Below are positions 18,888-27,941 of a stretch of 64,000 nucleotides of DNA, piece after piece. Source of the DNA: Gordonia alkanivorans NBRC 16433 (lineage in GTDB: Bacteria > Actinomycetota > Actinomycetes > Mycobacteriales > Mycobacteriaceae); NCBI RefSeq assembly GCF_000225505.1, contig NZ_BACI01000072.1, forward strand, positions 1 through 64,000. The letters run 5' to 3'. Every line of letters begins with the position of its first letter. The stretch's first letter is position 1. The position numbers and the translations under genes are program-made. The notes beneath the pieces are model-generated. The model had not been told where the DNA came from. It saw only the letters and a program-made list of their open reading frames with translations, and did not search any database.

Positions 18888-19861
18888 AGTTCACTCTCCT
18901 CGATCGCTTGGCCGTCGCTGACGCGGGTGTCGGCCCACGAGACATACGGCGACACATGGAAGTACTGCTTGGTGACCGCCTCGTTGACGGCCCGGCAGGT
19001 GTCCTGCAGATCAACCAGACGTTCCTGCAGCCCGTCGAGCAGCTCGCCGGGCTCGAGGAACTCCAGCGAGCTCCGCGCCCGACCGAGCAACAGCTGGGCC
19101 TCGGCCTGGGCTCCGACGCGGCTGGGACCCTTCTCGAGCTGCCCGAGGTTGCGTTCGGCGACGCTGAGCGCGTGGAAGATCGACCGCGGGAACAGGCGAT
19201 CGAGCAGCATGAACTCGACGATGTTCTCCGCGTCGAGGACGCCGCGGTAGGTGCGCAGGAAGGTGTCGTGACCGCCGGCGGAGACCAGCACGTTGACCCA
19301 TGCGGGCGACGAGGTTCGATCCCCCGCTCGCGACAACAGCATTCGGATCGTCATGTCGACCCGCTCGACGGAGCGGCCGAGCAGCAGGTAGCGGTAGCCG
19401 TCGTCGTGGCTGAGGGTGGCGTCGGCGAGGCCGGCGAACATGGCCGCACGGTTCTTCACGTACGAGAGGAACTCGTGCGGACCGAGGCGGCGCGACCGGC
19501 GTTCGGCGGCGTCGAGTCCGTTGTAGGTGGTGTTGAGACACTCCCACAGCTCGCTCGACGTGACTTCCCTTGCGCCGCGCGCATTCTCGCGTGCCGCGCG
19601 GATGAGGTCGACGATCGACCCGACCGCGTCGGCATCGTAGGCCACGCGTTCCGTCAGCGACCAGACGTCGAGTTCCTCGTCGGTCTCCGGCGCCTCGAGC
19701 CCGAGTACCTGGATGATCAGTCGCGCCTGCTGGTCGACGTCGACGGTGGTGTCCTCGAGCAGCTGGTGGATCGCGACGTCGAGGATGCGCGCCATGTCGT
19801 CGGCGCGCTCCACGTACCTGCCGATCCAGTACAACGACTCGGCGTTGCGCGCCAACATCAT
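18884..19861 (-). CDS. Alpha-E domain protein
   Basis: 325-residue all-helical protein beginning MMLARNAESLYWIGRYVERADD, the hallmark of the alpha-E family, always found with a circularly permuted ATP-grasp and often a transglutaminase. Biochemistry is not established; a role in a peptide-ligation or peptide-tagging pathway has been proposed from genome context. It overlaps both neighbours by 4 bases, implying a fixed stoichiometry. Confidence 0.9.
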   Translation of the reverse strand: MMLARNAESLYWIGRYVERADDMARILDVAIHQLLEDTTVDVDQQARLIIQVLGLEAPETDEELDVWSLTERVAYDADAVGSIVDLIRAARENARGAREVTSSELWECLNTTYNGLDAAERRSRRLGPHEFLSYVKNRAAMFAGLADATLSHDDGYRYLLLGRSVERVDMTIRMLLSRAGDRTSSPAWVNVLVSAGGHDTFLRTYRGVLDAENIVEFMLLDRLFPRSIFHALSVAERNLGQLEKGPSRVGAQAEAQLLLGRARSSLEFLEPGELLDGLQERLVDLQDTCRAVNEAVTKQYFHVSPYVSWADTRVSDGQAIEESEL

Positions 19862-21612
19862 CGGGGATCACCGCCCTGCTGTTGCTGCTGTTGGGTCTGG
19901 GTGTGCACCGGGTCGGGGGCGCTGTCGGCGGGCCGGGCCGCGGCGACGCCACTGGTGGTGACCACCTTCGCGCCGGAGAGTTCGCGTTCGGCCTCCGACG
20001 TCCGGCTGGCGAGCACCCAGGTGTCCTTGGAACCACCTCCCTGGCTGGAGTTCACCACCAACGATCCCTCCGGCAGGGCGACGCGAGTGAGGCCGCCGGG
20101 CAGGACCCAGACCGACTCGCCGTCGTTGACGGCGAACGGACGCAGGTCGACGTGACGCGGACGGATCTCGTTGCCGATCTTCGTCGGCACCGTCGACAGC
20201 TGCACGACGGGTTGTGCGATCCAGCCGCGCGGATCGTTGCGCACCTTGCGGGCCAGGGTGTCCAGCTCCGCCTTGGTGGCCTCGGGCCCGAAGACGATTC
20301 CGTATCCACCCGATCCCTCAACGGGTTTCACGACGAGCTCGTCGATGCGGTCGAGGACCTCCTCGCACTCCTCGGGAAGCCAGCAGCGCAGGGTGTCGAC
20401 GTTCTGCAGACTCGGCTTCTCACCGAGGTAGTACTCGATGATCTCCGGGACGTAGGTGTAAATCAGCTTGTCGTCGCCGACGCCGTTGCCGACCGCGCTC
20501 GAGATGACCACGTTGCCGGCGCGGGCCGCATTGAGCAGTCCGGCGACACCCAGCATCGAATCGGGGCGGAACTGCATCGGGTCGAGGAAGTCGTCGTCGA
20601 TGCGGCGGTAGATGACGTCGACGCGCTGTTCGCCCTCGGTGGTGCGCATGTAGACGACGTTGTCGCGGCAGAACAGATCTCGGCCCTCGACGAGCTCGAC
20701 ACCCATCAGGCGTGCGAGCAGCGAGTGTTCGAAGTACGCGGAGTTCGCCACCCCCGGGGTGAGCACGACGATGTTCGGGTCGGCCTCGTTGAACGCCGCC
20801 GATGCGCGCAGCGCACGCAGCAGATGGCTCGGATAGTCGGCCACCGCGCGGACGCGGTGTTTGGAGAAGAGGTCGGGGAACACGCGCGCCATCGCGCGGC
20901 GGTTCTCGAGCACGTATGAGACACCCGACGGCGACCGCAGGTTGTCCTCGAGGACCCGGAAGTCGCCGTTCTCGTCGCGGATCAGGTCGATGCCGGCGAC
21001 GTGGATGCGAACACCGTTGGGCGGCCGAATGTTTGCTGCCTGCCGATGGAAGTGCTCACAGGAGTGGACGAGCCGTTTCGGCAGCACGCCGTCGCGCAGG
21101 ATCTCCTGCTCACCGTAGATGTCGTCGAGGAACAACTCGAGGGCCTGCACGCGCTGGGTGATACCCGCTTCGAGCTTGCTCCACTCCCCGGCCGAAATCA
21201 CGCGCGGCACAATGTCCAACGGGAAGGGGCGTTCCTGGCCGGACAGCGAGAAGGTCACACCCTGATCGAGGTAGGCGCGGCCCAACGCTTCGACGCGGGC
21301 CTCGACCAGGTCGGACGAGTCCTCGTCGGACATCGCCTTGTAGATGCCGCGATACGGGGTGCGCACATCGCCCGCGGCATCGAACATCTCGTCATATGCC
21401 TTGCCGTACGGACCTTTTGAGTACCCACCGAAGTTCCCGGTGAAGTTCTCCTCACCGCTCGACTTGCGGGATCTGCCTCCTGACCCCGAACTCTTCGACG
21501 ATCCGGAGCGGCCCGAGGCCGCCTTCCCGGACGAGCTCGACGTCGTTGTCTTCGCGGATGCGGACTTTCGCGGCGCCTTCTTGGCGGGCGCACTTGTCGA
21601 TGCGGGGGTCAT
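19858..21612 (-). CDS. Circularly permuted type 2 ATP-grasp protein
   Basis: Predicted ATP-dependent ligase (584 residues). The N-terminal ~60 residues are low complexity (Ser/Lys/Gly-rich with KSSGSGGRSRKSS) and probably disordered. The conserved core starts at YDEMFDAAGDVRTPY and includes HVAGIDLIRDENGDFRVLEDN and VVKPVEGSGGYG, typical nucleotide and Mg binding elements. The C-terminus ends in a Gln-rich run (TQTQQQQQQG) that extends almost to the next gene. Start ATG 21612 was chosen over a longer frame that overlaps the neighbouring gene. Confidence 0.9.
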   Translation of the reverse strand: MTPASTSAPAKKAPRKSASAKTTTSSSSGKAASGRSGSSKSSGSGGRSRKSSGEENFTGNFGGYSKGPYGKAYDEMFDAAGDVRTPYRGIYKAMSDEDSSDLVEARVEALGRAYLDQGVTFSLSGQERPFPLDIVPRVISAGEWSKLEAGITQRVQALELFLDDIYGEQEILRDGVLPKRLVHSCEHFHRQAANIRPPNGVRIHVAGIDLIRDENGDFRVLEDNLRSPSGVSYVLENRRAMARVFPDLFSKHRVRAVADYPSHLLRALRASAAFNEADPNIVVLTPGVANSAYFEHSLLARLMGVELVEGRDLFCRDNVVYMRTTEGEQRVDVIYRRIDDDFLDPMQFRPDSMLGVAGLLNAARAGNVVISSAVGNGVGDDKLIYTYVPEIIEYYLGEKPSLQNVDTLRCWLPEECEEVLDRIDELVVKPVEGSGGYGIVFGPEATKAELDTLARKVRNDPRGWIAQPVVQLSTVPTKIGNEIRPRHVDLRPFAVNDGESVWVLPGGLTRVALPEGSLVVNSSQGGGSKDTWVLASRTSEAERELSGAKVVTTSGVAAARPADSAPDPVHTQTQQQQQQGGDPR

Positions 21613-21691
21613 AAATTGCCATGGTGCCGCATAACCGCGAAATCGGCACCACGGTTGGCCGACCGTGTCGTGCGCGCCATGCGCCGGCGCC

Positions 21692-22846
21692 TCAGAGCGA
21701 ACGTCGCATCGCGAGGGCGCGGCGCTTGACTCGCCGCAGGACATTGGCTGCGCGCGTCTTCATCGGCGGTCCGACCTTGGGCAGCGGCGCGGCGAGGACC
21801 ATCGAGGCGATCGTGTCGAGAGCCACGTCGAGCACCTCGCGATCGGAGGGCATCGGCGCGTCGTCGGCGGCACCGTCCGCCGACACCTCGAGGTCGGCGA
21901 GGTCGCCTGCGACGTCGTATCCCGCGCTGCGTACCGCCTCCACCATCGTGGCCGCCTGCGCGGCGGCCCACTGCCGGTGTTTGACCGTCAGCCCCTGGGG
22001 CGCGCCCGAGCGCGCCTCGAACAGGATCTCGCCGATCACCTGCCCCTTGATGATGCGTTCGTACCGGCGCCATTCGATGGTCTCCGGCTGCAGGCGCTGG
22101 TTCAGACCGCGGAGGAACTCGGCCTGCGACGCCGACAGCGAGCTGTTGAGGCTGGGCACCGGGATGTTCAGCGGTGCCGCGTCGACCTCCAGGACGCGGA
22201 GGAAGCGATCCCAGAGGGCGTCGCCCTGCGCCGGCCGACCGCGCGGCACGGTCACCACGTGGACGCGTTCGGGTCCGACGAACTTCGCCCACTTGGCGAG
22301 GATGCCGACGTGGTCCTGGAACTCCCAGAACGGTTCGTCCTCGACGAGCGGACCGGCATTCTCCGCGGACACCTCACCCACCGTGTTCGATTCCGCCGCG
22401 AACGCGACCGCGTCGACGAACTCGTCGAAGGAGGCACGCCGCTGGTTCTTGACGTTCTCCTGCCAGACCGACGGGAGCTGGCGGGCGAGGTCGCGAACCG
22501 TTGCGATGACGTGCACCTCGTCGGCGAACGACAGATCGGCCAGGAGCCGCTCGATCTGCTCGCTCGTCGCGGTGCTGTAGAGCTCATGCGACAGCAGCGA
22601 GGTCTGGGGCCAGGCCCGCATCTGCCCGAGCAGCTTGGGCCACACCCCGGAGAAGGCCGGGTCGGCCCAGTCGAGGTAGCGCTCTGGCTGGAGGTGGACC
22701 GCGGCGTGGAAGTGATCGGAGATGACGTTGCCCGGATAGAGCAACCCGGACGTCTGCAACGCCAGGTCACGGTTGCGCCAGAGTCGATCCTGCAGGTGCG
22801 TGGTGCCGGTCTTCGGGAGGCCGATGTGTACGTAAACGACGGACAT
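21692..22846 (-). CDS. Sulfotransferase-like P-loop protein
   Basis: 384-residue protein beginning VVYVHIGLPKTGTTHLQ, the PAPS-binding 5'-phosphosulfate loop of sulfotransferases. A PAPS 3'-phosphate-binding segment is plausible around HVIATVRDLARQLPS. It could sulfate a lipid or glycan. No signal peptide or membrane span is seen. It is a single gene between the ATP-grasp operon and rpsT, a place where M. tuberculosis has nothing comparable, so it may be a lineage-specific insertion. PAPS supply would need an APS kinase, which is not in this window. Confidence 0.75.
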   Translation of the reverse strand: MSVVYVHIGLPKTGTTHLQDRLWRNRDLALQTSGLLYPGNVISDHFHAAVHLQPERYLDWADPAFSGVWPKLLGQMRAWPQTSLLSHELYSTATSEQIERLLADLSFADEVHVIATVRDLARQLPSVWQENVKNQRRASFDEFVDAVAFAAESNTVGEVSAENAGPLVEDEPFWEFQDHVGILAKWAKFVGPERVHVVTVPRGRPAQGDALWDRFLRVLEVDAAPLNIPVPSLNSSLSASQAEFLRGLNQRLQPETIEWRRYERIIKGQVIGEILFEARSGAPQGLTVKHRQWAAAQAATMVEAVRSAGYDVAGDLADLEVSADGAADDAPMPSDREVLDVALDTIASMVLAAPLPKVGPPMKTRAANVLRRVKRRALAMRRSL

Positions 22847-22913
22847 GATGACTCGAGCCTAGACTTTTGCCCACGATGATTCTTTTCGGCGCGCATCGGC
22901 CCGACGACGGATT

Positions 22914-22942
22914 TTGGGCTGACTGATCCCGGCTGGTAAAGT
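22914..22942 (+). promoter_or_regulatory. Probable promoter of rpsT
   Basis: TTGGGC (22914-22919) and TAAAGT (22937-22942) are spaced by 17 bases, about 130 bases before the rpsT start. This leaves a leader long enough for regulation. The call rests on sequence match alone. Confidence 0.45.
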
Positions 22943-23074
22943 TGTCCGCTGTTGCGGTGACGCCGTGAAGATCCTTCACGCGCCGACGCCGCGCGGTGCG
23001 AGTTCGGGCCAACCGGTCCGCCGCCCGACCAGAACAGACAGACATATCCACCAGCAACGACAGAGGTAACACGC

Positions 23075-23335
23075 GTGGCGAACATCAAGTCTCAGATCAA
23101 GCGCAACCGCACCAACGAGAAGAACCGGCAGCGCAACGTGTCGGTGAAGTCGGCCCTGCGTACCTCGATCCGTAGCTTCCGCGAGGCCGTCGAGTCCGGC
23201 GACAAGGACAAGGCTACCGAGCTCGGTCAGGCTGCGAGCCGCAAGCTCGACAAGGCCGCCAGCAAGGGCGTCATCCACGCCAACCAGGCCGCCAACAAGA
23301 AGTCGGCCATCGCTCTCGCGGTCAACAAGCTCTGA
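23075..23335 (+). CDS. rpsT: 30S ribosomal protein S20
   Basis: 86-residue, Lys/Arg-rich primary 16S rRNA binding protein. It begins [18 protein letters not shown] and is typical throughout. The start is GTG 23075, preceded by AGAGGT. It is followed by a strong hairpin terminator and convergent to holA, as in mycobacteria. Confidence 0.97.
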   Translation: MANIKSQIKRNRTNEKNRQRNVSVKSALRTSIRSFREAVESGDKDKATELGQAASRKLDKAASKGVIHANQAANKKSAIALAVNKL

Positions 23336-23397
23336 GCTGACCCACTCCGACCTCCGGGTCGCCTCGGCGCATGGCGCGCCGCCATATGTTCATACTC

Positions 23398-23440
23398 ACG
23401 ATCACCCCGGTAGTATCCACGCGGTTGCCGGGGTGATCGT
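23398..23440. terminator. Hairpin terminator between rpsT and holA
   Basis: Perfect 13-bp inverted repeat (ACGATCACCCCGG and its complement) around a 17-base loop. On the + strand it is followed by a pyrimidine stretch (CGTTCTTCTCT). It serves rpsT and could also stop holA readthrough. Confidence 0.8.
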
Positions 23441-23607
23441 CGTTCTTCTCTGCTGAGAGACACCGTCCGCCCGGCCGCGCGCGGTTGAGTCGCTCCCCTC
23501 GCCTGGGTGAGAAGTCGTCCCCGTGACTGGCGCCCGAGGGCACATTGCCCCCGCTATCGCGTCAGGGGGACGAGTTTCGACGCCGATCCGCTGACCGAGA
23601 CTCGGCC

Positions 23608-23638
23608 AGTCGGCAGTAGCCGATACCTACTGCCGACT
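23608..23638 (-). terminator. Hairpin at the end of holA
   Basis: Perfect 12-bp stem (AGTCGGCAGTAG / CTACTGCCGACT) with a 7-base loop, overlapping the last base of the holA stop codon. No clear T-tract follows, so it may act as a weak terminator or a 3' end stabiliser. Confidence 0.6.
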
Positions 23639-24606
23639 CAGTTCCGACGACGCCCGTCCGGCCGGAGATCTGCAACCGCGGCGACGGCGTAGGTCAGTGC
23701 GTAGTCGGCATCGGCGGCCTGTCCCTTGACATCGCCGTTGAGTTTCGCGACCACCCCGACCGCGCGGGCGATCGACTCCGAGTCCCATGCCTTGGCCTTC
23801 GCCTGCACGCTCTTGACCCGGTTCGGCGGCATGCCGAGTTCGGAGGCGGCGGCGAAGTGGTCGATCGACCCCATCGGCCGGATGCGGGCGATGGCGTGGA
23901 CGGCTTCGGCGAGGGCGTCGGCCAGGAGTACGCGCGGCACTCCGTGGTGCAGCGCCCAGGCGAGCGACTCGAGTGCTCCGGCCCGGTCCCCCAGGACTGC
24001 TTTGTCGGCGACCTCGAAGCCGGTCACCTCGGACCGGCCCTGGTAGTACAGCTGCACGCTCTCGCGGTTCACCTTGCCGCCGGTGTCGGCGACGAGCTGG
24101 GCGCATGCGGCAGCGAGCTCACGCAGTTCGGAACCGACACTCTCGACGACCTGCTCGACGACGTCGGCGCTGACCTTCACACCGAGTGAGCGGAACTCGT
24201 TGCGGACAAAGGTCATCCGGTCCGATGCCCACTTCGGCGCGGTGGTCGCGTGCTCGACGGCGCCGGCCTTCTTCAACGCCGGAACCATCGACTTCGCGCG
24301 TCCCCCACCGGAGTGGATCACCATCAGCGTGATGCCCTCGGGCAGCGACGTGGCCGTCGTCGCGATGAGCGCCGCCGGCTCCTTACCGGCTTCGGCAGCA
24401 GACTCGACGACGACGATGCGTTCCTCGGCGAACAGTGACGGGCTCAGCAACTCGGCGAGCTCGTGTTCGCTGACGTCACCCGCACGCACCCGGGTCACCG
24501 GGACCGGTGTGCCCGCCTCCTTCGACGTCGCCTCCGCCACCGCGGAGATCACCCGGCCGGTCAGGAAGTCGTCGTCTCCGAGGAGCAGGTGCAGGCGATC
24601 GGTCAC
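23638..24606 (-). CDS. holA: DNA polymerase III subunit delta
   Basis: Clamp-loader subunit (322 residues) that opens the beta sliding clamp. It begins MTDRLHLLLGDDDFLTGR and shows the delta fold with the helical collar domain toward the C-terminus (HHGVPRVLLADALAEAVHAI). Its place after rpsT (convergent) and before comEC/comEA is conserved in the order. Confidence 0.93.
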   Translation of the reverse strand: MTDRLHLLLGDDDFLTGRVISAVAEATSKEAGTPVPVTRVRAGDVSEHELAELLSPSLFAEERIVVVESAAEAGKEPAALIATTATSLPEGITLMVIHSGGGRAKSMVPALKKAGAVEHATTAPKWASDRMTFVRNEFRSLGVKVSADVVEQVVESVGSELRELAAACAQLVADTGGKVNRESVQLYYQGRSEVTGFEVADKAVLGDRAGALESLAWALHHGVPRVLLADALAEAVHAIARIRPMGSIDHFAAASELGMPPNRVKSVQAKAKAWDSESIARAVGVVAKLNGDVKGQAADADYALTYAVAAVADLRPDGRRRN

Positions 24607-24713
24607 GTGCTCATCGTGCCAGATCGGGCCGACATGGCTGCGGGGACTACGGCGGCGGTCCCGGCGTCGTGCGTGCGGCCCGGCCCGTGCCGGGCGGTTC
24701 TCAGACCACGGAC

Positions 24714-26282
24714 CTACGACGACCCCGCGAGCCCGTTCTCCAGCGCGTACAGGCTGGCGCCCACCCGATTCGACGCCCCGATCTTCGTATACGTCCGCTC
24801 GACATGATTGCGCACCGTCTTCTCGCTCAGAACGAGCTTCGACGCGATGTCCCGGTTGGACAGCCCACGCGCGACGAGTCCGAGGATCTCCCGCTCCCGC
24901 CGCGTCAACGCGTCGCTGTGCCGCGCCCGGGTCCGCGCGTGTCCGGCGGCGGCGAGAACGGCCTCGACGCAGTCGGCGTCGAGTTCACCGCGATGGGCGC
25001 GGCGCTCGAGCCGTGCGACCGCCTCGTCCGTCGACATCGCCGCCCGGTACGGCCGGGGTTCGACCGCCGACCGATACGTGACTGCGGCAGCGAGAATACG
25101 CTCCGGCTGCCCGAGCGCCGGTCCGTTGAGTCCCAGTGGATAGCCGGTCCCGTCGAGGTGCTCGTGGTGGGTCCGGGCGATGCGTGCCACGTCCCGGAGA
25201 CCCGGGATGCGCGTGAGGACGCGGTCGGTGAGATACGGGTGCATGCGGACGCGCTCCCACTCCGCCGCGGTGAGGTCCCCGGCCTTCGACCAGATCTGAT
25301 TCGACACCCCGATTCGCCCGACGTCATGAAGCCACCCCGCACGACGAGTCGCGTCGATGTCCGATCGTTCGACACCGAGGTGCCCCGCAGCCGATTCGGC
25401 CAGCGCCGACACTCCGCGTGAATGCCCCAGCGCGAAGGGACATTTCAGGTCGACGAAATCTCCGATGGCGAGCAGCAGATGGTCCAGTCCCGGATCGTCG
25501 AGACGGAGCTCGGCATCCGGCGCGATCGCCAACGCCAGCTCCCACGGATCGTCGGAGTCAGCCGGGAAGAGAGTCGCGGGATCGTCGACGAAGGCATCGA
25601 CGACGTCGGGATCGAAGTGCCCTCCCCGCCGGCTCCGCGCCATCGCGACCGCTCCGTCGACGCCATACGTGCGCTGGTGGACCTCGGCCATGTCGGCCAG
25701 TTGTGCCACCCGCATCTCGATCGGGATCTCCACACCGGACACCCCGCCGGGAAGCCCTCCCCCGTCGAAGCGCTCGAACGTGTAGGTGATCGCCTGCTCG
25801 ACGTCGGGACCCAGTCCGATGTGGCCGGCCAGCGCAGCCGCCGACAGGCAGTGCGAGTGCACGAGTGCCGCGATATTGCCGCGCGAATCCCGGAAGAGTT
25901 CGGCCATGATCTTCATCCGATGCGGAAGTGATTCTCCGCGACCGAGATTGCCGATGAGGAAACGCAGATACGGAAGTCCCGACCAGTCGACGAGATAGGC
26001 GTCGCGGCGCACCGCGATGTCGTCGCCGAACCAGCGCGCGTACTCGGCGGAGTCGGCGTGACAGCCGATCCACATCACGAGCGTCGCGTAGTAGACGGTG
26101 TCCTGTTGCGATCGGTCGAGCCCCAGCCGGCGCGCCAATCGCGTGGCGATGACCGCCGACCGCAGCATGTGCTCGGCTGGCTGACCGAGTCCGAGGTCGA
26201 TGGCGACGGACAGGCCGGCCAGCACCTCGACTCGACGCGGAAGCACCCTTTGCGGGCTCATGACGTTCATTGTCGCGCTCAT
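24714..26282 (-). CDS. HD-GYP phosphodiesterase-like protein with LuxR-type HTH
   Basis: 522-residue protein with three parts. The N-terminal half (about 15-260) looks like a degenerate HD/GYP module: it retains FERFDGGGLP but lacks a clear HD pair. The second half (about 300-430) has the canonical set GWLHDVGRIG and HHEHLDGTGYP. The last ~65 residues are a LuxR/NarL HTH (LTRREREILGLVARGLSNRDI). HD-GYP enzymes break cyclic di-nucleotides, so this could couple a second messenger to transcription directly. Start ATG 26282 lies 11 bases after the methyltransferase gene; ATGs at 26270 and 26261 are alternatives. Ligand and targets are unknown. Confidence 0.82.
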   Translation of the reverse strand: MSATMNVMSPQRVLPRRVEVLAGLSVAIDLGLGQPAEHMLRSAVIATRLARRLGLDRSQQDTVYYATLVMWIGCHADSAEYARWFGDDIAVRRDAYLVDWSGLPYLRFLIGNLGRGESLPHRMKIMAELFRDSRGNIAALVHSHCLSAAALAGHIGLGPDVEQAITYTFERFDGGGLPGGVSGVEIPIEMRVAQLADMAEVHQRTYGVDGAVAMARSRRGGHFDPDVVDAFVDDPATLFPADSDDPWELALAIAPDAELRLDDPGLDHLLLAIGDFVDLKCPFALGHSRGVSALAESAAGHLGVERSDIDATRRAGWLHDVGRIGVSNQIWSKAGDLTAAEWERVRMHPYLTDRVLTRIPGLRDVARIARTHHEHLDGTGYPLGLNGPALGQPERILAAAVTYRSAVEPRPYRAAMSTDEAVARLERRAHRGELDADCVEAVLAAAGHARTRARHSDALTRREREILGLVARGLSNRDIASKLVLSEKTVRNHVERTYTKIGASNRVGASLYALENGLAGSS

Positions 26283-26293
26283 CGCCTCGGGTG

Positions 26294-27139
26294 TCAGGCG
26301 ACTCGCGCGTGCGCCGGCCCCGACGCTCGACGCGCACGCAGCCCGGGCACCAGCATCGGGACGCGACGCCGATACTCGACATAGTCGTTCCCGAAGTCCC
26401 GGATCAGATCCCGTTCCTCCAAGTGGATACCGATGAAGATGTATCCCGTTGTCGCGCAGGCGAACAGAAGATGTCCGGCGGTCATCGTCGGGGCCACCCA
26501 GAACGCGATGACGAAGCCCAGGTAGATCGGGTGTCGCACGATTCCGTACCAGAGGGGTGTGATGAACCGATACGGCGGGAGCGGCCGCCGACGCGCGTTG
26601 GCGACCACCTGTCGCAGACCGAACAGGTCGAAGTGGTTGATGAGGAACGTCGAGGTCAGGACGAGGACCCAGCCGAACAACGACGCCGCGACGAGGACCC
26701 ACCGCAAGGCCGATGTGGAGACGTCCCACACGGTGGTGGTGATCGGATGCCACCACCAGAGCAGAGCTGCCAGGCACGCGGTCGCCGCCAGGACGTAGGT
26801 GCTGCGCTCGATCGGCTGGGGCACGATGCGCGTCCACCGACGTTTGAACCCGTCGCGCGCCATGACGCTGTGCTGCGCGGCGAACAGCGTCAGCAGTCCG
26901 AGGTCGACCACCACCGCCGCCACGACCCCCGTCGACGGCCCGCCACGATCGATGGTCCGCGGCACGATATCGACGCCGCCGAGGACGATCGAGGCGTTCT
27001 CGACGAACGCGATCGCCCACAGGAACACCACCAGGAAGGCGACGTAGGCAGTCACCCCATAGGCGAGGTAGACGGTGCGGGTGAGAAGGGTTGCCGCCGG
27101 GGCGGTGTCCGTTGGCGACGGCGATTCCATCGTGGTCAT
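26294..27139 (-). CDS. mddA: Methanethiol S-methyltransferase-like (MddA/NnrU) membrane protein
   Basis: 281-residue multi-span membrane methyltransferase of the isoprenylcysteine-methyltransferase/NnrU fold. The SAM-binding end shows GIVRHPIYLGFVIAFW and HLEERDLIRDFGNDYVEYRRRVPML, close to MddA proteins that methylate methanethiol to dimethyl sulfide. The N-terminus matches their AFVENASIVLGGVDIVPRTID region. It overlaps the upstream unknown gene by 4 bases and is followed by the HD-GYP-LuxR gene. Another thiol or small acceptor as substrate cannot be excluded. Confidence 0.75.
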   Translation of the reverse strand: MTTMESPSPTDTAPAATLLTRTVYLAYGVTAYVAFLVVFLWAIAFVENASIVLGGVDIVPRTIDRGGPSTGVVAAVVVDLGLLTLFAAQHSVMARDGFKRRWTRIVPQPIERSTYVLAATACLAALLWWWHPITTTVWDVSTSALRWVLVAASLFGWVLVLTSTFLINHFDLFGLRQVVANARRRPLPPYRFITPLWYGIVRHPIYLGFVIAFWVAPTMTAGHLLFACATTGYIFIGIHLEERDLIRDFGNDYVEYRRRVPMLVPGLRARRASGPAHARVA

Positions 27140-27882
27140 GTCTGTACTCCTGTGTCGGTGAAGGCGTGCGTGGTGTCGTTTGCGGCGTCGGGTGCATCGA
27201 AAGCCGATCGGCCGACGAAGAACAGTCCGCGTTGCGGGAGGGGGATGTCGCCGATGCTGATCTGTTCGTCGAGTGGTGCGGGAGAACCGAAAGTCTCACC
27301 GTCCAGCCACGCCCGGCTGTCGGCGACGCGCCAGACGTACAGCGGTGTCCCGCGGAACTGCGGCCCGCTGGGGGTCCGGGCGCACATGCGGATTCGGCCG
27401 GCGCGCAGCATGAGCGTCGCCATCGGCCCGACGGCGTGCAGCATGGTCCGGCTGCGCCACGCTGCGGTGGGCGTCGCACCGCTCAGCGTGGTCATCAGCC
27501 GGGTCGCCGGTGACGAGGCCAGCTCCACCGTCCAGCGGAGCGTGTCGCCCATCGTCACCTCGAACGTCTGGTCGTCGGCCCATCCGACATTGATCGACGG
27601 AACGCGCCGTGTGGTCGCGCCCGCGCCGAAGTAGCGTGGGCAACTCTGGTCCGGCTCGGTTGTGGTGTAAAGCGTCCAGAGGCCGTGCGGATCTCGATGC
27701 CAGACGGACCGATACGCGGGTCCGATGGAACTGGCGACCATGTCGCGCAGGGCCAGATAGTGGCTCGACGCAAACGGCAGGCCCATGACGCCGTACCCGG
27801 CGAATCGCTCGTCATCGCCGTCGGCGAGCCGTGGGTGAGCGCGGGCTTCGGTGACGACTTCTCGGGGTGTATGTGTGTTCAT
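27136..27882 (-). CDS. Unknown protein upstream of the methyltransferase
   Basis: 248-residue soluble protein, family not recognised. It has an aromatic-rich segment (WHRDPHGLWTLYTT) and CPRYFGAG in the first half and beta-rich, Trp/Arg-rich stretches after. There is no signal peptide or membrane span. I chose ATG 27882 (MNTHTPREV) over an in-frame start at 27912. The 4-base overlap with the MddA-like gene says the two act together, perhaps on one lipophilic or volatile substrate; this is inference only. Confidence 0.7.
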   Translation of the reverse strand: MNTHTPREVVTEARAHPRLADGDDERFAGYGVMGLPFASSHYLALRDMVASSIGPAYRSVWHRDPHGLWTLYTTTEPDQSCPRYFGAGATTRRVPSINVGWADDQTFEVTMGDTLRWTVELASSPATRLMTTLSGATPTAAWRSRTMLHAVGPMATLMLRAGRIRMCARTPSGPQFRGTPLYVWRVADSRAWLDGETFGSPAPLDEQISIGDIPLPQRGLFFVGRSAFDAPDAANDTTHAFTDTGVQT

Positions 27883-27941
27883 GACCCCAGCGTCGTCCGC
27901 GACCCGCCTCACCCGCGTGGGGCATCTGCCTCAACTTCTCC

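Noticed and set aside
24630..24713. Gene or RNA between holA and the HD-GYP gene
   Set aside because: Only about 107 bases separate the genes, without a clear frame or stem.
26283..27479. 399-codon in-frame extension upstream of the HD-GYP gene
   Set aside because: It crosses the methyltransferase gene in another frame and is Arg/Pro-rich; the HD-GYP protein starts near 26282.
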